Shown here one piece after another: positions 18,118-26,903 of a DNA stretch of 64,000 nucleotides. Made by a program: the position numbers and the translations under genes. The stretch's first letter is position 1, and each line of letters begins with the position of its first letter. The notes under the pieces are model-generated. The model was not told the DNA's origin. It worked only from the letters and a program-made list of their open reading frames with translations, and did no database searches. Origin of the DNA: NBLH01 sp050296515 (GTDB lineage: Bacteria > Bacteroidota > Bacteroidia > Bacteroidales > NBLH01); the NCBI GenBank assembly GCA_050296515.1, contig JBNKRJ010000060.1:1-64000 (forward strand), read 5' to 3'.

Positions 18118-18148
18118 TTTGGGATATTGCTAAAATATCCTACATTTG
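18118..18148 (+). promoter_or_regulatory. Promoter of the tRNA-Thr/Tyr/Gly/Thr-tuf operon
   Basis: TTTG at 18118-18121, a 19-nt spacer and TACATTTG at 18141-18148. This is an exact match to the Bacteroidota consensus, about 50 bp before the first tRNA. Confidence 0.8.
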
Positions 18149-18201
18149 CAAACCGATTTTCAAAGGTAAATCTTTGAAAAAAGGTTCTTAAACACTGTGT
18201 T

Positions 18202-18275
18202 GCCGATGTAGCTCAGTTGGCCAGAGCAGCTGATTTGTAATCAGCCGGTCGGCGGTTCGAATCCGTCCATCGGCT
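18202..18275 (+). tRNA. tRNA-Thr (anticodon TGT)
   Basis: Full cloverleaf. The acceptor stem is GCCGATG/CATCGGC with discriminator T. The D arm is GCTCAGTTGGCCAGAGC. The anticodon arm is GCTGA-TTTGTAA-TCAGC with anticodon TGT, reading ACA. The T loop is TTCGAAT. The 3' CCA is not fully encoded (CA follows). Confidence 0.95.
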
Positions 18276-18304
18276 CAGTAAGGTAAACGTTGTGTGTGTG
18301 GTCT

Positions 18305-18389
18305 GGGGGGATTCCAGAGCGGTCAAATGGGGCAGACTGTAAATCTGTTGGCTAAGCCTTCGGAGGTTCGAATCCTCCTCCCCCCACCA
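18305..18389 (+). tRNA. tRNA-Tyr (anticodon GTA)
   Basis: A class II tRNA with a long variable arm. The acceptor stem is GGGGGGA/TCCCCCC with discriminator A. The anticodon loop is CTGTAAA with anticodon GTA. The variable arm is GGCTAAGCCTTC-like, and the T arm is GGAGG-TTCGAAT-CCTCC. The 3' CCA is encoded (18387-18389). Confidence 0.95.
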
Positions 18390-18401
18390 AAAAAAATTAA
18401 A

Positions 18402-18474
<73 letters not shown>

Positions 18475-18485
18475 CTATTTTTTTG

Positions 18486-18560
<75 letters not shown>

Positions 18561-18628
18561 GTAATAGTGAAATTATAGAAACGGATATTTCTTTAACACT
18601 TAAGTAAACTACAAATATTTTAGAAATC

Positions 18629-19816
18629 ATGGCTAAGGAAAAATTTGACAGGTCGAAACCTCACGTTAATATCGGTACCATTGGTCACGTTGACCACGGT
18701 AAAACTACTCTTACTGCTGCTATCACTACAGTTTTAGCAAAAAGAGGGTTGAGCGAAATTAAATCTTTCGATTCTATTGATAATGCTCCAGAAGAAAAAG
18801 AAAGGGGTATTACTATTAACACAGCACACGTTGAATATCAAACTGAATCTCGTCACTATGCACACGTTGACTGTCCTGGTCACGCTGACTATGTTAAGAA
18901 CATGGTAACTGGTGCTGCTCAAATGGACGGTGCTATTATCGTTGTTGCTGGTACTGACGGACCAATGCCTCAAACAAGAGAGCACATTCTTTTAGCAAGA
19001 CAGGTAAACGTTCCTAAACTTGTTGTTTTCATCAACAAAGTTGATATGGTTGACGATCCTGAATTATTAGAACTTGTTGAAATGGAAGTAAGAGATCTTC
19101 TATCTTTCTATGAGTTTGAAGGTGATGATACTCCTGTTATTTTAGGTTCTGCATTAGGAGCTCTTAACGGAGAACCTGAGTGGGAAGAAAAAGTGATGGA
19201 ATTAATGAATGCAGTTGATACTTGGATTCCAATTCCTCCACGTGATATAGATAAAGATTTCTTAATGCCTGTTGAGGATGTATTCTCTATTACTGGTAGA
19301 GGTACTGTAGCAACTGGTAGAATTGAAACAGGACAAATCCACACTGGTGATCCAGTTCAAATTATTGGTCTAGGTGCTGATAAAATGAAATCTGTTGTAA
19401 CCGGAGTTGAAATGTTCAGAAAAATTCTTGATGATGGACAAGCTGGTGATAACGTAGGTCTATTGTTAAGAGGTGTGGACAAAGATAAGATTAAGAGAGG
19501 TATGGTTATTGCTAAACCTGAATCAATTACTCCTCACACTAAATTCAAAGCTGAGATTTATGTGTTGAAAAAGGATGAAGGCGGTCGTCATACACCATTC
19601 CACAATAAATATCGTCCACAGTTCTACTTAAGAACTCTTGATATTACAGGTGAAATCATTCTTCCAGAAGGTGTTGAAATGGTTATGCCAGGTGATAACA
19701 TCACAATTGAAGTTAATTTGATTTACCCAGTAGCAATGAGCCAAGGTTTACGTTTTGCTATCCGAGAAGGTGGTAGGACAGTTGGTGCTGGTCAGGTTAC
19801 TGAAATCCTTGAATAG
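18629..19816 (+). CDS. tuf: Elongation factor Tu
   Basis: The GTPase delivers aminoacyl-tRNA to the ribosome. The protein has 395 residues. The G1 motif is GHVDHGKTT (about 18-26), switch I contains RGITINTAHVEY, G3 is DCPGHADYVKNM and G4 is NKVDMVDD. Domains II and III are complete to the VGAGQVTEIL end. Codon use is strongly biased to a few codons, as expected for a highly expressed gene. It follows four tRNA genes in the same transcript and ends at a strong hairpin (19849). Confidence 0.99.
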   Translation: MAKEKFDRSKPHVNIGTIGHVDHGKTTLTAAITTVLAKRGLSEIKSFDSIDNAPEEKERGITINTAHVEYQTESRHYAHVDCPGHADYVKNMVTGAAQMDGAIIVVAGTDGPMPQTREHILLARQVNVPKLVVFINKVDMVDDPELLELVEMEVRDLLSFYEFEGDDTPVILGSALGALNGEPEWEEKVMELMNAVDTWIPIPPRDIDKDFLMPVEDVFSITGRGTVATGRIETGQIHTGDPVQIIGLGADKMKSVVTGVEMFRKILDDGQAGDNVGLLLRGVDKDKIKRGMVIAKPESITPHTKFKAEIYVLKKDEGGRHTPFHNKYRPQFYLRTLDITGEIILPEGVEMVMPGDNITIEVNLIYPVAMSQGLRFAIREGGRTVGAGQVTEILE

Positions 19817-19848
19817 AAAGGTAAATTATTGATACATAATAAAAAAGG

Positions 19849-19884
19849 GATTCGGTAGTATTATATATTATCGAATCTGCTTTT
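19849..19884 (+). terminator. Terminator hairpin after tuf
   Basis: A 12-bp stem (19849-19860 with 19866-19877, two G.U pairs), a 5-nt loop TTATA, then TGCTTTT. It sits just before tRNA-Trp. It may be a full terminator or only partial, with read-through to secE-nusG. Confidence 0.75.
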
Positions 19885-19895
19885 AATAAGGCCAT

Positions 19896-19968
19896 ACGGG
19901 TGTAGCTCAGTTGGTAGAGCACTGGTCTCCAAAACCAGGTGTCGGGCGTTCGAGTCGCTCCTCCCGTG
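19896..19968 (+). tRNA. tRNA-Trp (anticodon CCA)
   Basis: The acceptor stem is ACGGGTG/CTCCCGT with one T.T mismatch at the sixth pair, and discriminator G. The anticodon arm is CTGGT-CTCCAAA-ACCAG with anticodon CCA. The T arm is GGGCG-TTCGAGT-CGCTC. CCA is not encoded (GCA follows). It lies between tuf and secE, its usual place in Bacteroidota. Confidence 0.93.
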
Positions 19969-19984
19969 CAAATATATATTAGGT

Positions 19985-20170
19985 ATGAAACTGAAAGCTT
20001 ATTTTGCTGAATCATATAAAGAATTAACGCAAAAAGTAACATGGCCAACATGGCAAGAATTACAAAGCAGTGCAATCATTGTTATGGTCGCATCTGTAAT
20101 TATTGCGTTGCTTATTTATTTGATGGACGCATCTTTTAGCCAAATTATGAAATTGATTTATAGTATTTAA
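19985..20170 (+). CDS. secE: Preprotein translocase subunit SecE
   Basis: The protein has 61 residues, the short single-helix form. The amphipathic surface helix carries the conserved SYKELTQKVTWPTWQELQSSA. One transmembrane helix (about 30-55, AIIVMVASVIIALLIYLMDA) follows. It clamps SecY in the Sec translocon. It lies 17 bp after tRNA-Trp, and nusG starts 2 bp after its stop codon. Confidence 0.96.
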   Translation: MKLKAYFAESYKELTQKVTWPTWQELQSSAIIVMVASVIIALLIYLMDASFSQIMKLIYSI

Positions 20171-20172
20171 TA

Positions 20173-20721
20173 ATGGCTGAAATTAATAGAAAATGGTATG
20201 TGGTTAGAGCCATTGGTGGGAAAGAGAAGAAAGTAAAAGAATCTATCGAAAGCGAAATTGCAAGTTTAAACCTACAAGATTACGTTAGTCAGGTATTAAT
20301 TCCGACTGAAAAAGTTTACCAAATTAGAAATGGTAAAAAAATCAGTAAAGAAAGGAGTTTTTATCCTGGATATGTATTGATTGAAGCTTGCCTTGAAGGT
20401 GAAATTCCACATATTCTTAAGAATATTACAAATGTTATTGGGTTTCTTGGAGCCGAAAAAGGTGGAGATCCAGTTCCTCTTCGTCAGAATGAAGTCAACA
20501 GAATTTTAGGAAAAGTTGATGAATTAGCTGAGAGCGAAGAAGAATTGAATGCTCCATATTTTGTTGGTGAATCTGTAAAAGTAATTGATGGACCTTTCAA
20601 CGGATTCAATGGCATTATTGATGAAGTGAATAACGAAAAGAAAAAGCTTAAAGTAATGGTGAAGATTTTCGGAAGAAAAACTCCGCTTGAACTTGGATTT
20701 TTACAAGTATCAAAAGAATAA
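20173..20721 (+). CDS. nusG: Transcription termination/antitermination factor NusG
   Basis: The protein has 182 residues. The N-terminal NGN domain (about 5-110) begins KWYVVRAIGGKEKKVKESIE and binds the RNA polymerase clamp. A C-terminal KOW domain (about 128-182) follows, with GESVKVIDGPFNGFNGIIDEVN. It links RNA polymerase to Rho or the ribosome. It is tightly coupled to secE. Confidence 0.97.
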   Translation: MAEINRKWYVVRAIGGKEKKVKESIESEIASLNLQDYVSQVLIPTEKVYQIRNGKKISKERSFYPGYVLIEACLEGEIPHILKNITNVIGFLGAEKGGDPVPLRQNEVNRILGKVDELAESEEELNAPYFVGESVKVIDGPFNGFNGIIDEVNNEKKKLKVMVKIFGRKTPLELGFLQVSKE

Positions 20722-20730
20722 CAAAAATCT

Positions 20731-20770
20731 AATTATAAATCCATGGTAGTTATGAATCTGATTTATAATT
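20731..20770 (+). promoter_or_regulatory. Leader hairpin upstream of rplK
   Basis: A perfect 11-bp inverted repeat AATTATAAATC/GATTTATAATT (20731-20741 with 20760-20770) encloses an 18-nt loop. It lies between nusG and rplK and no T-tract follows. Its place suggests a leader element, possibly the ribosomal-protein L1 autoregulatory site, but no L1-binding consensus was confirmed. Confidence 0.5.
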
Positions 20771-20818
20771 AATGCTTCCTATATAACTATCAGATAAACT
20801 TGAAAATTACGTAAAAAA

Positions 20819-21265
20819 ATGGCAAAAGAAGTTGCAGGTTTAATTAAGTTACAAATTAAAGGTGGTGCTGCAAATCCTTCTCCACCAGTAGGACCGGCAT
20901 TAGGTGCTAAAGGTGTCAATATCATGGAGTTCTGTAAGCAGTTTAATGCTAGAACTCAAGATAGAGCAGGAAAAGTAATACCAGTGGTTATCACTGTTTA
21001 CGCAGACAAGTCGTTTGATTTTGTAACCAAAACCCCTCCTGTTGCTGTACAACTATTAGAAGCTGCTAAATTGAAGTCAGGTTCAGCAGAACCTAACAGA
21101 GCAAAAGTGGCATCAATTACTTGGGATCAAGTAAAACAAATTGCTGAAGATAAAATGCCTGATTTAAATGCATTTAAAGTTTCATCAGCAATGAGGATGG
21201 TTGCAGGAACAGCTAGGAGTATGGGAATTACCATTAAAGGTAGTTTTCCTGAAGATATTAATTAA
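20819..21265 (+). CDS. rplK: 50S ribosomal protein L11
   Basis: The protein has 148 residues. The N-terminal domain contains LQIKGGAANPSPPVGPALGAKGVNIMEFCKQFNART. The C-terminal rRNA-binding domain ends GTARSMGITIKG. L11 forms the GTPase-associated centre with 23S rRNA and L10-L12. It is first in the rplK-A-J-L run. Confidence 0.98.
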   Translation: MAKEVAGLIKLQIKGGAANPSPPVGPALGAKGVNIMEFCKQFNARTQDRAGKVIPVVITVYADKSFDFVTKTPPVAVQLLEAAKLKSGSAEPNRAKVASITWDQVKQIAEDKMPDLNAFKVSSAMRMVAGTARSMGITIKGSFPEDIN

Positions 21266-21282
21266 TAGACTAATTAAAAAAA

Positions 21283-21978
21283 ATGGCTAAGCTTACTAAA
21301 AATAAGAAACTGGCTCTCGAAAAACTGGACACTACAAAACAGTACGCTCTTTCAGAAGCTGCGAGTTTAGTAAAAGAGATTACTAAAACTAAGTTTGATG
21401 CTTCTGTTGACCTAAACGTTCGCCTTGGAGTAGACCCAAGAAAAGCGAACCAAATGGTTAGAGGTGTTGTTTCTTTACCACACGGAACTGGAAAAGAAAC
21501 AAGAGTACTTGTATTATGTACTCCAGATAAGGAAGAAGAAGCCAAAAGTGCTGGTGCCGATTATGTTGGACTTGACGAGTATATCGACAAAATCAAGGGA
21601 GGCTGGACTGATGTTGACGTTGTAATTACAATGCCATCAGTAATGGCTAAAGTAGGTGCTTTAGGACGTATTTTAGGTCCTAGAGGATTAATGCCTAACC
21701 CAAAAAGTGGTACAGTTACCATGGAAATTGGTAATGCTGTGAAAGAAGTTAAGCAGGGAAAGATTGATTTTAAAGTTGATAAATACGGTATCGTTCATAC
21801 TTCAATCGGGAAAGTATCATTCTCAGCGGATAAAATCGTTGATAATGCCCGTGAGTTTTTACAAACCATCAACAAATTGAAACCTACAGCTGCAAAAGGT
21901 ACTTACATGAAAAGTGTTTACATTTCTAGTACTATGAGCCCAGGTATTCAAATTGATGTGAAATCAATTAATGATTAA
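21283..21978 (+). CDS. rplA: 50S ribosomal protein L1
   Basis: The protein has 231 residues with the L1 signature VGALGRILGPRGLMPNPKSGTVT. It builds the L1 stalk that handles E-site tRNA, and in many bacteria it represses its own operon. It lies 17 bp after rplK. Confidence 0.98.
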   Translation: MAKLTKNKKLALEKLDTTKQYALSEAASLVKEITKTKFDASVDLNVRLGVDPRKANQMVRGVVSLPHGTGKETRVLVLCTPDKEEEAKSAGADYVGLDEYIDKIKGGWTDVDVVITMPSVMAKVGALGRILGPRGLMPNPKSGTVTMEIGNAVKEVKQGKIDFKVDKYGIVHTSIGKVSFSADKIVDNAREFLQTINKLKPTAAKGTYMKSVYISSTMSPGIQIDVKSIND

Positions 21979-21999
21979 CAATTAAAAGACTAGTAAAGT

Positions 22000-22518
22000 A
22001 TGAAACGGGAAGATAAAACAGCATTAATTGACAGTCTTACAGAACAAATCAACACATCAAGTCATTTTTATCTTGCAGACATTGCTGGTTTAGATGCAGT
22101 AGATACTAGTGCATTAAGAAGGGAATGTTTCAAAGAAGATATTAAAATACAGGTTGTAAAGAATACATTATTGAAGAAAGCTCTTGAAAAATCTGAAAAA
22201 GATGCCTCAGAGTTGTACAGCGCTTTAGCTGAAAATACTTCAATTATGTTTACTGAAGTAGGTAATGGTCCTGCTAAGTTGATTAAAAAGTTCAGAAAAG
22301 ATCACAAGAAGCCTATTTTAAAGGCTGCGTATGTTGAAGAAGCATGTTACATTGGTGATGATCAATTAGATTACTTAACAAGCATTAAGTCTAAGAATGA
22401 ATTAATTGCAGATCTAGTTGCATTATTACAATCACCAGCGAAGAATGTTATTTCTTCATTACAGTCAGCTGGTCAAAAGCTGACCGGAGTTTTAGAAACT
22501 CTTTCTAACAAAGAATAA
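22000..22518 (+). CDS. rplJ: 50S ribosomal protein L10
   Basis: The protein has 172 residues. The N-terminal RNA-binding domain begins MKREDKTALIDSLTEQINTSSHFYLADIAGLDA. A C-terminal helix (LIADLVALLQSPAKNVISSLQSAGQ) binds L7/L12 dimers. Only 21 bp separate it from rplA, too short for the long L10 leader known in other phyla. Confidence 0.97.
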   Translation: MKREDKTALIDSLTEQINTSSHFYLADIAGLDAVDTSALRRECFKEDIKIQVVKNTLLKKALEKSEKDASELYSALAENTSIMFTEVGNGPAKLIKKFRKDHKKPILKAAYVEEACYIGDDQLDYLTSIKSKNELIADLVALLQSPAKNVISSLQSAGQKLTGVLETLSNKE

Positions 22519-22550
22519 AATTTATAAATCTAATTAAACAAGAAAGAAAA

Positions 22551-22931
22551 ATGGCAGATTTAAAAGCGTTTGCGGAACAATTAGTTAATCTTACTGTTAA
22601 AGAAGTAAATGAATTAGCACAAATACTTAAGGACGAGTATGGTATTGAGCCAGCTGCCGCTGCTGTTGCAGTTGCTGCACCTGCAGGAGGTGGAGAAGCT
22701 GGTGGTGCTGCTGAAGAAAAAACATCATTTGATGTTATTCTTAAATCACCAGGACAAGCTAAATTAGCAATTGTTAAATTGGTGAAAGAACTTTCAGGGG
22801 TTTCATTGAAAGAAGCTAAAGAAGTAGTTGATGCTGCACCTAAAGCTATTAAAGAAGGTGTTTCAAAAGAAGAAGCTGATTCATTAAAATCTCAACTAGA
22901 AGAAGCTGGAGCAGAAGTTGAACTTAAATAA
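22551..22931 (+). CDS. rplL: 50S ribosomal protein L7/L12
   Basis: The protein has 126 residues. The N-terminal dimerisation helices are followed by an Ala/Gly-rich hinge (AAAAVAVAAPAGGGEAGGAAEE). The C-terminal factor-binding domain has KTSFDVILKSPGQAKLAIVKLVKELSGVSLKEAKEVVDAAPK. It recruits translational GTPases. It is the last ribosomal gene before the rpoBC segment. Confidence 0.98.
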   Translation: MADLKAFAEQLVNLTVKEVNELAQILKDEYGIEPAAAAVAVAAPAGGGEAGGAAEEKTSFDVILKSPGQAKLAIVKLVKELSGVSLKEAKEVVDAAPKAIKEGVSKEEADSLKSQLEEAGAEVELK

Positions 22932-22956
22932 TAAACTTCCTTATTAAAAGGTTATG

Positions 22957-22996
22957 GGTTTAGCATCCTTCACTGAAAGGTATGCTAAGCCTTTTT
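22957..22996 (+). terminator. Attenuator-like hairpin between rplL and rpoB
   Basis: A 14-bp stem (22957-22970 with 22977-22991, one G.U pair and one bulged T at 22981) is followed by TTTTT (22992-22996). This is the form of an intrinsic terminator, but it lies inside the operon 37 bp before rpoB. It probably acts as a partial terminator that sets polymerase below ribosomal-protein expression. Confidence 0.8.
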
Positions 22997-23032
22997 GTCG
23001 TTATTCTTAGGTTCAATTAATCCATAAAATAA

Positions 23033-26000
23033 ATGTCAACAAGAATAAGTTTTGCAAAAACAAAAAATCAGTTAGAGTACCCTGATTTTTTGGAAATTCA
23101 GTTGAAATCTTTTCAGGATTTTTTTCAATTAGATACAACACCTGAAAAAAGAAAACAAGAAGGTCTTTTTCAAGTATTTGCTGAGAATTTTCCAATTACT
23201 GATACAAGAAACAATTTTGTACTCGAATTTATCGATTATTATATCGATCCTCCAAGATATACCATTGAGGAATGTTTGGAAAGAGGACTTACATTTAGTG
23301 TACCATTAAAAGCTAAATTAAAACTCTATTGTACTGATCCTGAACACGAGGACTTTGAAACTATTGTTCAAGATGTATATTTAGGAACAGTGCCTTACAT
23401 GACTCCAAGAGGTACTTTTGTAATTAATGGTGCTGAACGTGTAGTTGTATCTCAGCTTCACCGTTCTCCTGGTGTGTTTTTTGGACAAAGTTTACATGCA
23501 AATGGAACCAAGCTATATTCTGCCAGAATAATCCCATTCAAAGGTTCGTGGATTGAGTTTGCTACAGACATAAATAATGTGATGTATGCATACATCGATC
23601 GGAAAAAGAAATTGCCAGTAACAACTCTTTTACGTGCAATCGGGTACGAAGGAGATAAAGATATATTGGAGATCTTTGATCTTGCAGATGAAGTTAAAGT
23701 GACCAAAACTGCTTTAAAAGAAGTAGTTGGTAAAAAATTAGCCGCCCGTGTATTGAAAACATGGGTCGAAGATTTTGTGGATGAAGATACAGGCGAAGTT
23801 GTATCAATTGAACGTAACGAAATTATTATTGACAGGGAAACTGTTATCGAAGACGAACATGTTCATGAAATAATTGATTCCGGAGCCGATACAATTTTGG
23901 TTCATAAAGAAAGCCAAAATCAGTCTGATTACTCAATTATTTATAATACTCTTCAACGAGACCCCTGTAACTCTGAAAAAGAAGCAGTTCTTCATATTTA
24001 TCGTCAATTGCGTAACTCGGAGCCGCCAGACGAGGCTACCGCACGTGATGTAATTGATAAACTATTCTTCTCTGATAAACGATATGATTTAGGAGAAGTT
24101 GGTCGTTACAGAATTAACAAGAAGCTTCTTCTGAACACAGATATGGACACAAAAGTCCTAACAAAAGAAGACATTACAGAAATTATCAAATATCTTATCA
24201 AGCTGATTAATTCAAAAACAGATGTTGATGATATTGACCACTTGAGTAACAGAAGGGTAAGAACTGTTGGAGAGCAATTATTTAACCAATTTGGTGTTGG
24301 ACTTGCACGTATGTCAAGAACTATTCGTGAAAGAATGAATGTTCGTGACAATGAGGTGTTTACACCTATAGATTTGATCAACTCAAAAACCTTATCTTCT
24401 GTAATTAATTCTTTCTTTGGAACCAACCAGTTATCTCAGTTTATGGATCAAACAAATCCATTGGCTGAAATGACACACAAGCGAAGAATGTCTGCCCTTG
24501 GACCTGGTGGTTTATCTAGAGAAAGAGCTGGTTTTGAGGTGCGTGACGTACACTACACTCACTACGGAAGACTTTGCCCAATTGAAACACCTGAAGGACC
24601 GAACATCGGTTTGATTTCTTCTTTATGCGTTTATGCAAAAATTAACAATCTTGGATTTATTGAAACTCCATACCGTAAAGTAACAGAAGGTATTGTTGAT
24701 TTAAGTGAAGAAGGCGTTGTTTATTTAAGCGCAGAGGAAGAGGAAGAAAAAATCATTGCACAGGCAAATGCCAAAGTTGACGATAGTGGAAATTTTATCA
24801 ATGATAAAATTAAATCAAGGCTTGAAGCTGATTACCCATTATCATCTCCTGAAGAATTGCACTTGATGGATGTTGCCCCAAACCAGATTGCGTCTATTGC
24901 AGCCTCACTTATTCCATTTTTAGAGCATGATGATGCGAACCGTGCTTTGATGGGTTCAAACATGATGCGTCAGGCAGTTCCATTGCTTAGACCACAGGCT
25001 CCAATAGTAGGAACTGGTCTTGAAGAAACTGTTGTGAAAGACTCCAGGGTTCTTATTGTTGCTGAAGGAGAAGGTGTTGTTGAATACGTTGATGCTGAGG
25101 AAATTGTAATCAGATATTCAAGAACCGAGGAAGAGCAATTCGTAAGCTTTGATGAGGATATTAAAAGATATAAGTTACCTAAATTCAAGAAAACTAACCA
25201 AAACACAAGCGTAAACTTGCGTCCTGTTGTTTATAAAGGTCAAAAAGTAGTTAAAAACCAGATTTTGACTGAAGGTTATGGAACTAAAGGTGGTGAACTT
25301 GCATTAGGTAGAAACCTTAAAGTGGCATTTATGCCATGGAAAGGATATAACTTTGAGGATGCGATTGTTATCTCTGAAAATGTTGTAAAAGATGATGTAT
25401 TTACATCTATCCACATTGACGAATACATTCTTGAAGTTCGTGATACCAAAAGAGGTCTTGAAGAACTAACGTCAGATATTCCTAACGTCAGTGAAGAAGC
25501 AACTAAAAATCTTGATGAGAATGGTATGATCAGGATTGGTGCTGATGTTAAACCAGGAGACATCTTAATTGGTAAAATTACTCCAAAAGGTGAATCAGAT
25601 CCTTCACCAGAAGAGAAACTATTAAGAGCGATTTTTGGTGACAAAGCAGGTGATGTTAAAGATGCATCATTAAAGGCGTCTCCATCGTTATTCGGAACAG
25701 TAATTGACAAAAAGCTGTTCTCTAGAGCGATTAAAGACAGAAAATCAAAAAATGCTGAAAAACCATTATTAGATAAACTTGACAGAGAGCAGGATAGTTC
25801 AATTGAAGAACTACGTTCTAGATTGATTGACAAGTTATTCATTTTGGTGAATGGAAAAACTTCTCAAGGAGTAAAAGATTATTACGGAACAGAAATCATT
25901 CCTAAAGGTACGAAGTTTAGTCTTAAAATGCTGCAAGACATTGATTATGTTCATGTTAATGCAAACAAATGGACTACTGATAAATCAAAGAATGATACCA

Positions 26001-26830
26001 TCAAAGATTTACTTTACAATTACATTGTTAAGCACAAAGAAATTGAAGGTAAATTCAGACGTAAAAAATACAATATCTCTATTGGTGATGAACTTCCAAT
26101 CGGAATCGTTCAGTTAGCAAAAGTTTACATTGTACAAAAACGTAAAGTAAAGGTTGGTGATAAAATGGCTGGTAGACACGGTAACAAAGGTATTGTTGCA
26201 AGAATTGTTCGCCAGGAAGATATGCCTTTCCTTGAAGATGGCACCCCTGTTGACATTGTATTGAATCCTCTTGGTGTACCTTCGAGGATGAACCTTGGAC
26301 AGATTTATGAAACTGTACTTGGATGGGCAGGTGAAAAACTTGGGATGACATTTGCAACACCAATCTTTGATGGAGCAAGCCTTGACGAAATCAATGCATA
26401 CACTGATAAAGCAGGTGTTCCAAGATATGGTAGAACTTACTTGTACGATGGTGGTACTGGTGAAAGATTTGACCAGCCAGCAACAGTAGGTATCATCTAT
26501 ATGTTGAAACTAGGCCACATGGTTGATGACAAGATGCACGCTAGGTCAATTGGACCTTACTCATTAATTACTCAGCAACCACTGGGAGGTAAAGCTCAGT
26601 TTGGTGGTCAGCGATTTGGTGAAATGGAAGTTTGGGCACTTGAAGCCTTTGGTGCCGCCAATATATTACAAGAAATTCTGACAGTAAAATCAGATGACGT
26701 AATTGGTAGAGCCAAAACTTACGAAGCAATTGTTAAAGGCGAAGCATTGCCAACACCAGGTATTCCTGAGTCATTAAATGTATTGCTCCACGAACTTAGA
26801 GGTCTGGGCTTAAATATTAAGCTAGAGTAA
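23033..26830 (+). CDS. rpoB: DNA-directed RNA polymerase subunit beta
   Basis: The protein has 1265 residues, the usual size for Bacteroidota. The rifampicin-region core FFGTNQLSQFMDQTNPLAEMTHKRRMSALGPGGLSRERAGFEVRDVH is intact with wild-type-looking residues. It also has GPNIGLISSL, KGESDPSPEEKLLRAIFGDKAGDVKD, MAGRHGNKGIVA and the C-terminal GGQRFGEMEVWALEAFGAA. It pairs with rpoC to form the catalytic core. No frameshift was seen. Confidence 0.99.
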   Translation: MSTRISFAKTKNQLEYPDFLEIQLKSFQDFFQLDTTPEKRKQEGLFQVFAENFPITDTRNNFVLEFIDYYIDPPRYTIEECLERGLTFSVPLKAKLKLYCTDPEHEDFETIVQDVYLGTVPYMTPRGTFVINGAERVVVSQLHRSPGVFFGQSLHANGTKLYSARIIPFKGSWIEFATDINNVMYAYIDRKKKLPVTTLLRAIGYEGDKDILEIFDLADEVKVTKTALKEVVGKKLAARVLKTWVEDFVDEDTGEVVSIERNEIIIDRETVIEDEHVHEIIDSGADTILVHKESQNQSDYSIIYNTLQRDPCNSEKEAVLHIYRQLRNSEPPDEATARDVIDKLFFSDKRYDLGEVGRYRINKKLLLNTDMDTKVLTKEDITEIIKYLIKLINSKTDVDDIDHLSNRRVRTVGEQLFNQFGVGLARMSRTIRERMNVRDNEVFTPIDLINSKTLSSVINSFFGTNQLSQFMDQTNPLAEMTHKRRMSALGPGGLSRERAGFEVRDVHYTHYGRLCPIETPEGPNIGLISSLCVYAKINNLGFIETPYRKVTEGIVDLSEEGVVYLSAEEEEEKIIAQANAKVDDSGNFINDKIKSRLEADYPLSSPEELHLMDVAPNQIASIAASLIPFLEHDDANRALMGSNMMRQAVPLLRPQAPIVGTGLEETVVKDSRVLIVAEGEGVVEYVDAEEIVIRYSRTEEEQFVSFDEDIKRYKLPKFKKTNQNTSVNLRPVVYKGQKVVKNQILTEGYGTKGGELALGRNLKVAFMPWKGYNFEDAIVISENVVKDDVFTSIHIDEYILEVRDTKRGLEELTSDIPNVSEEATKNLDENGMIRIGADVKPGDILIGKITPKGESDPSPEEKLLRAIFGDKAGDVKDASLKASPSLFGTVIDKKLFSRAIKDRKSKNAEKPLLDKLDREQDSSIEELRSRLIDKLFILVNGKTSQGVKDYYGTEIIPKGTKFSLKMLQDIDYVHVNANKWTTDKSKNDTIKDLLYNYIVKHKEIEGKFRRKKYNISIGDELPIGIVQLAKVYIVQKRKVKVGDKMAGRHGNKGIVARIVRQEDMPFLEDGTPVDIVLNPLGVPSRMNLGQIYETVLGWAGEKLGMTFATPIFDGASLDEINAYTDKAGVPRYGRTYLYDGGTGERFDQPATVGIIYMLKLGHMVDDKMHARSIGPYSLITQQPLGGKAQFGGQRFGEMEVWALEAFGAANILQEILTVKSDDVIGRAKTYEAIVKGEALPTPGIPESLNVLLHELRGLGLNIKLE

Positions 26831-26843
26831 TACTATATATTTT

Positions 26844-26875
26844 AACTCAGTGGGTATTTTCCTGCTGAGTTTTCT
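26844..26875 (+). terminator. Hairpin between rpoB and rpoC
   Basis: An 11-bp stem (26844-26854 with 26861-26871, two G.U pairs) with loop TATTTT, followed by TTTCT. It lies in the 73-bp gap between the two polymerase genes. It may be a weak terminator, a processing site or an mRNA stability element. Confidence 0.6.
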
Positions 26876-26903
26876 ACATTCTTAAATTGTTAAAGATTCA
26901 ACT

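Noticed and set aside
19797..20075. 92-codon ORF opposite tRNA-Trp and secE
   Set aside because: It is antisense to the tRNA and to a confident gene, and its sequence follows from the tRNA complement.
21979..21999. L10 leader regulatory RNA before rplJ
   Set aside because: The gap is only 21 bp, too short for the known structure.
25276..25842. 188-codon ORF opposite rpoB
   Set aside because: It is antisense to a conserved part of rpoB, Ser-rich from complementary codon bias, with no family features.
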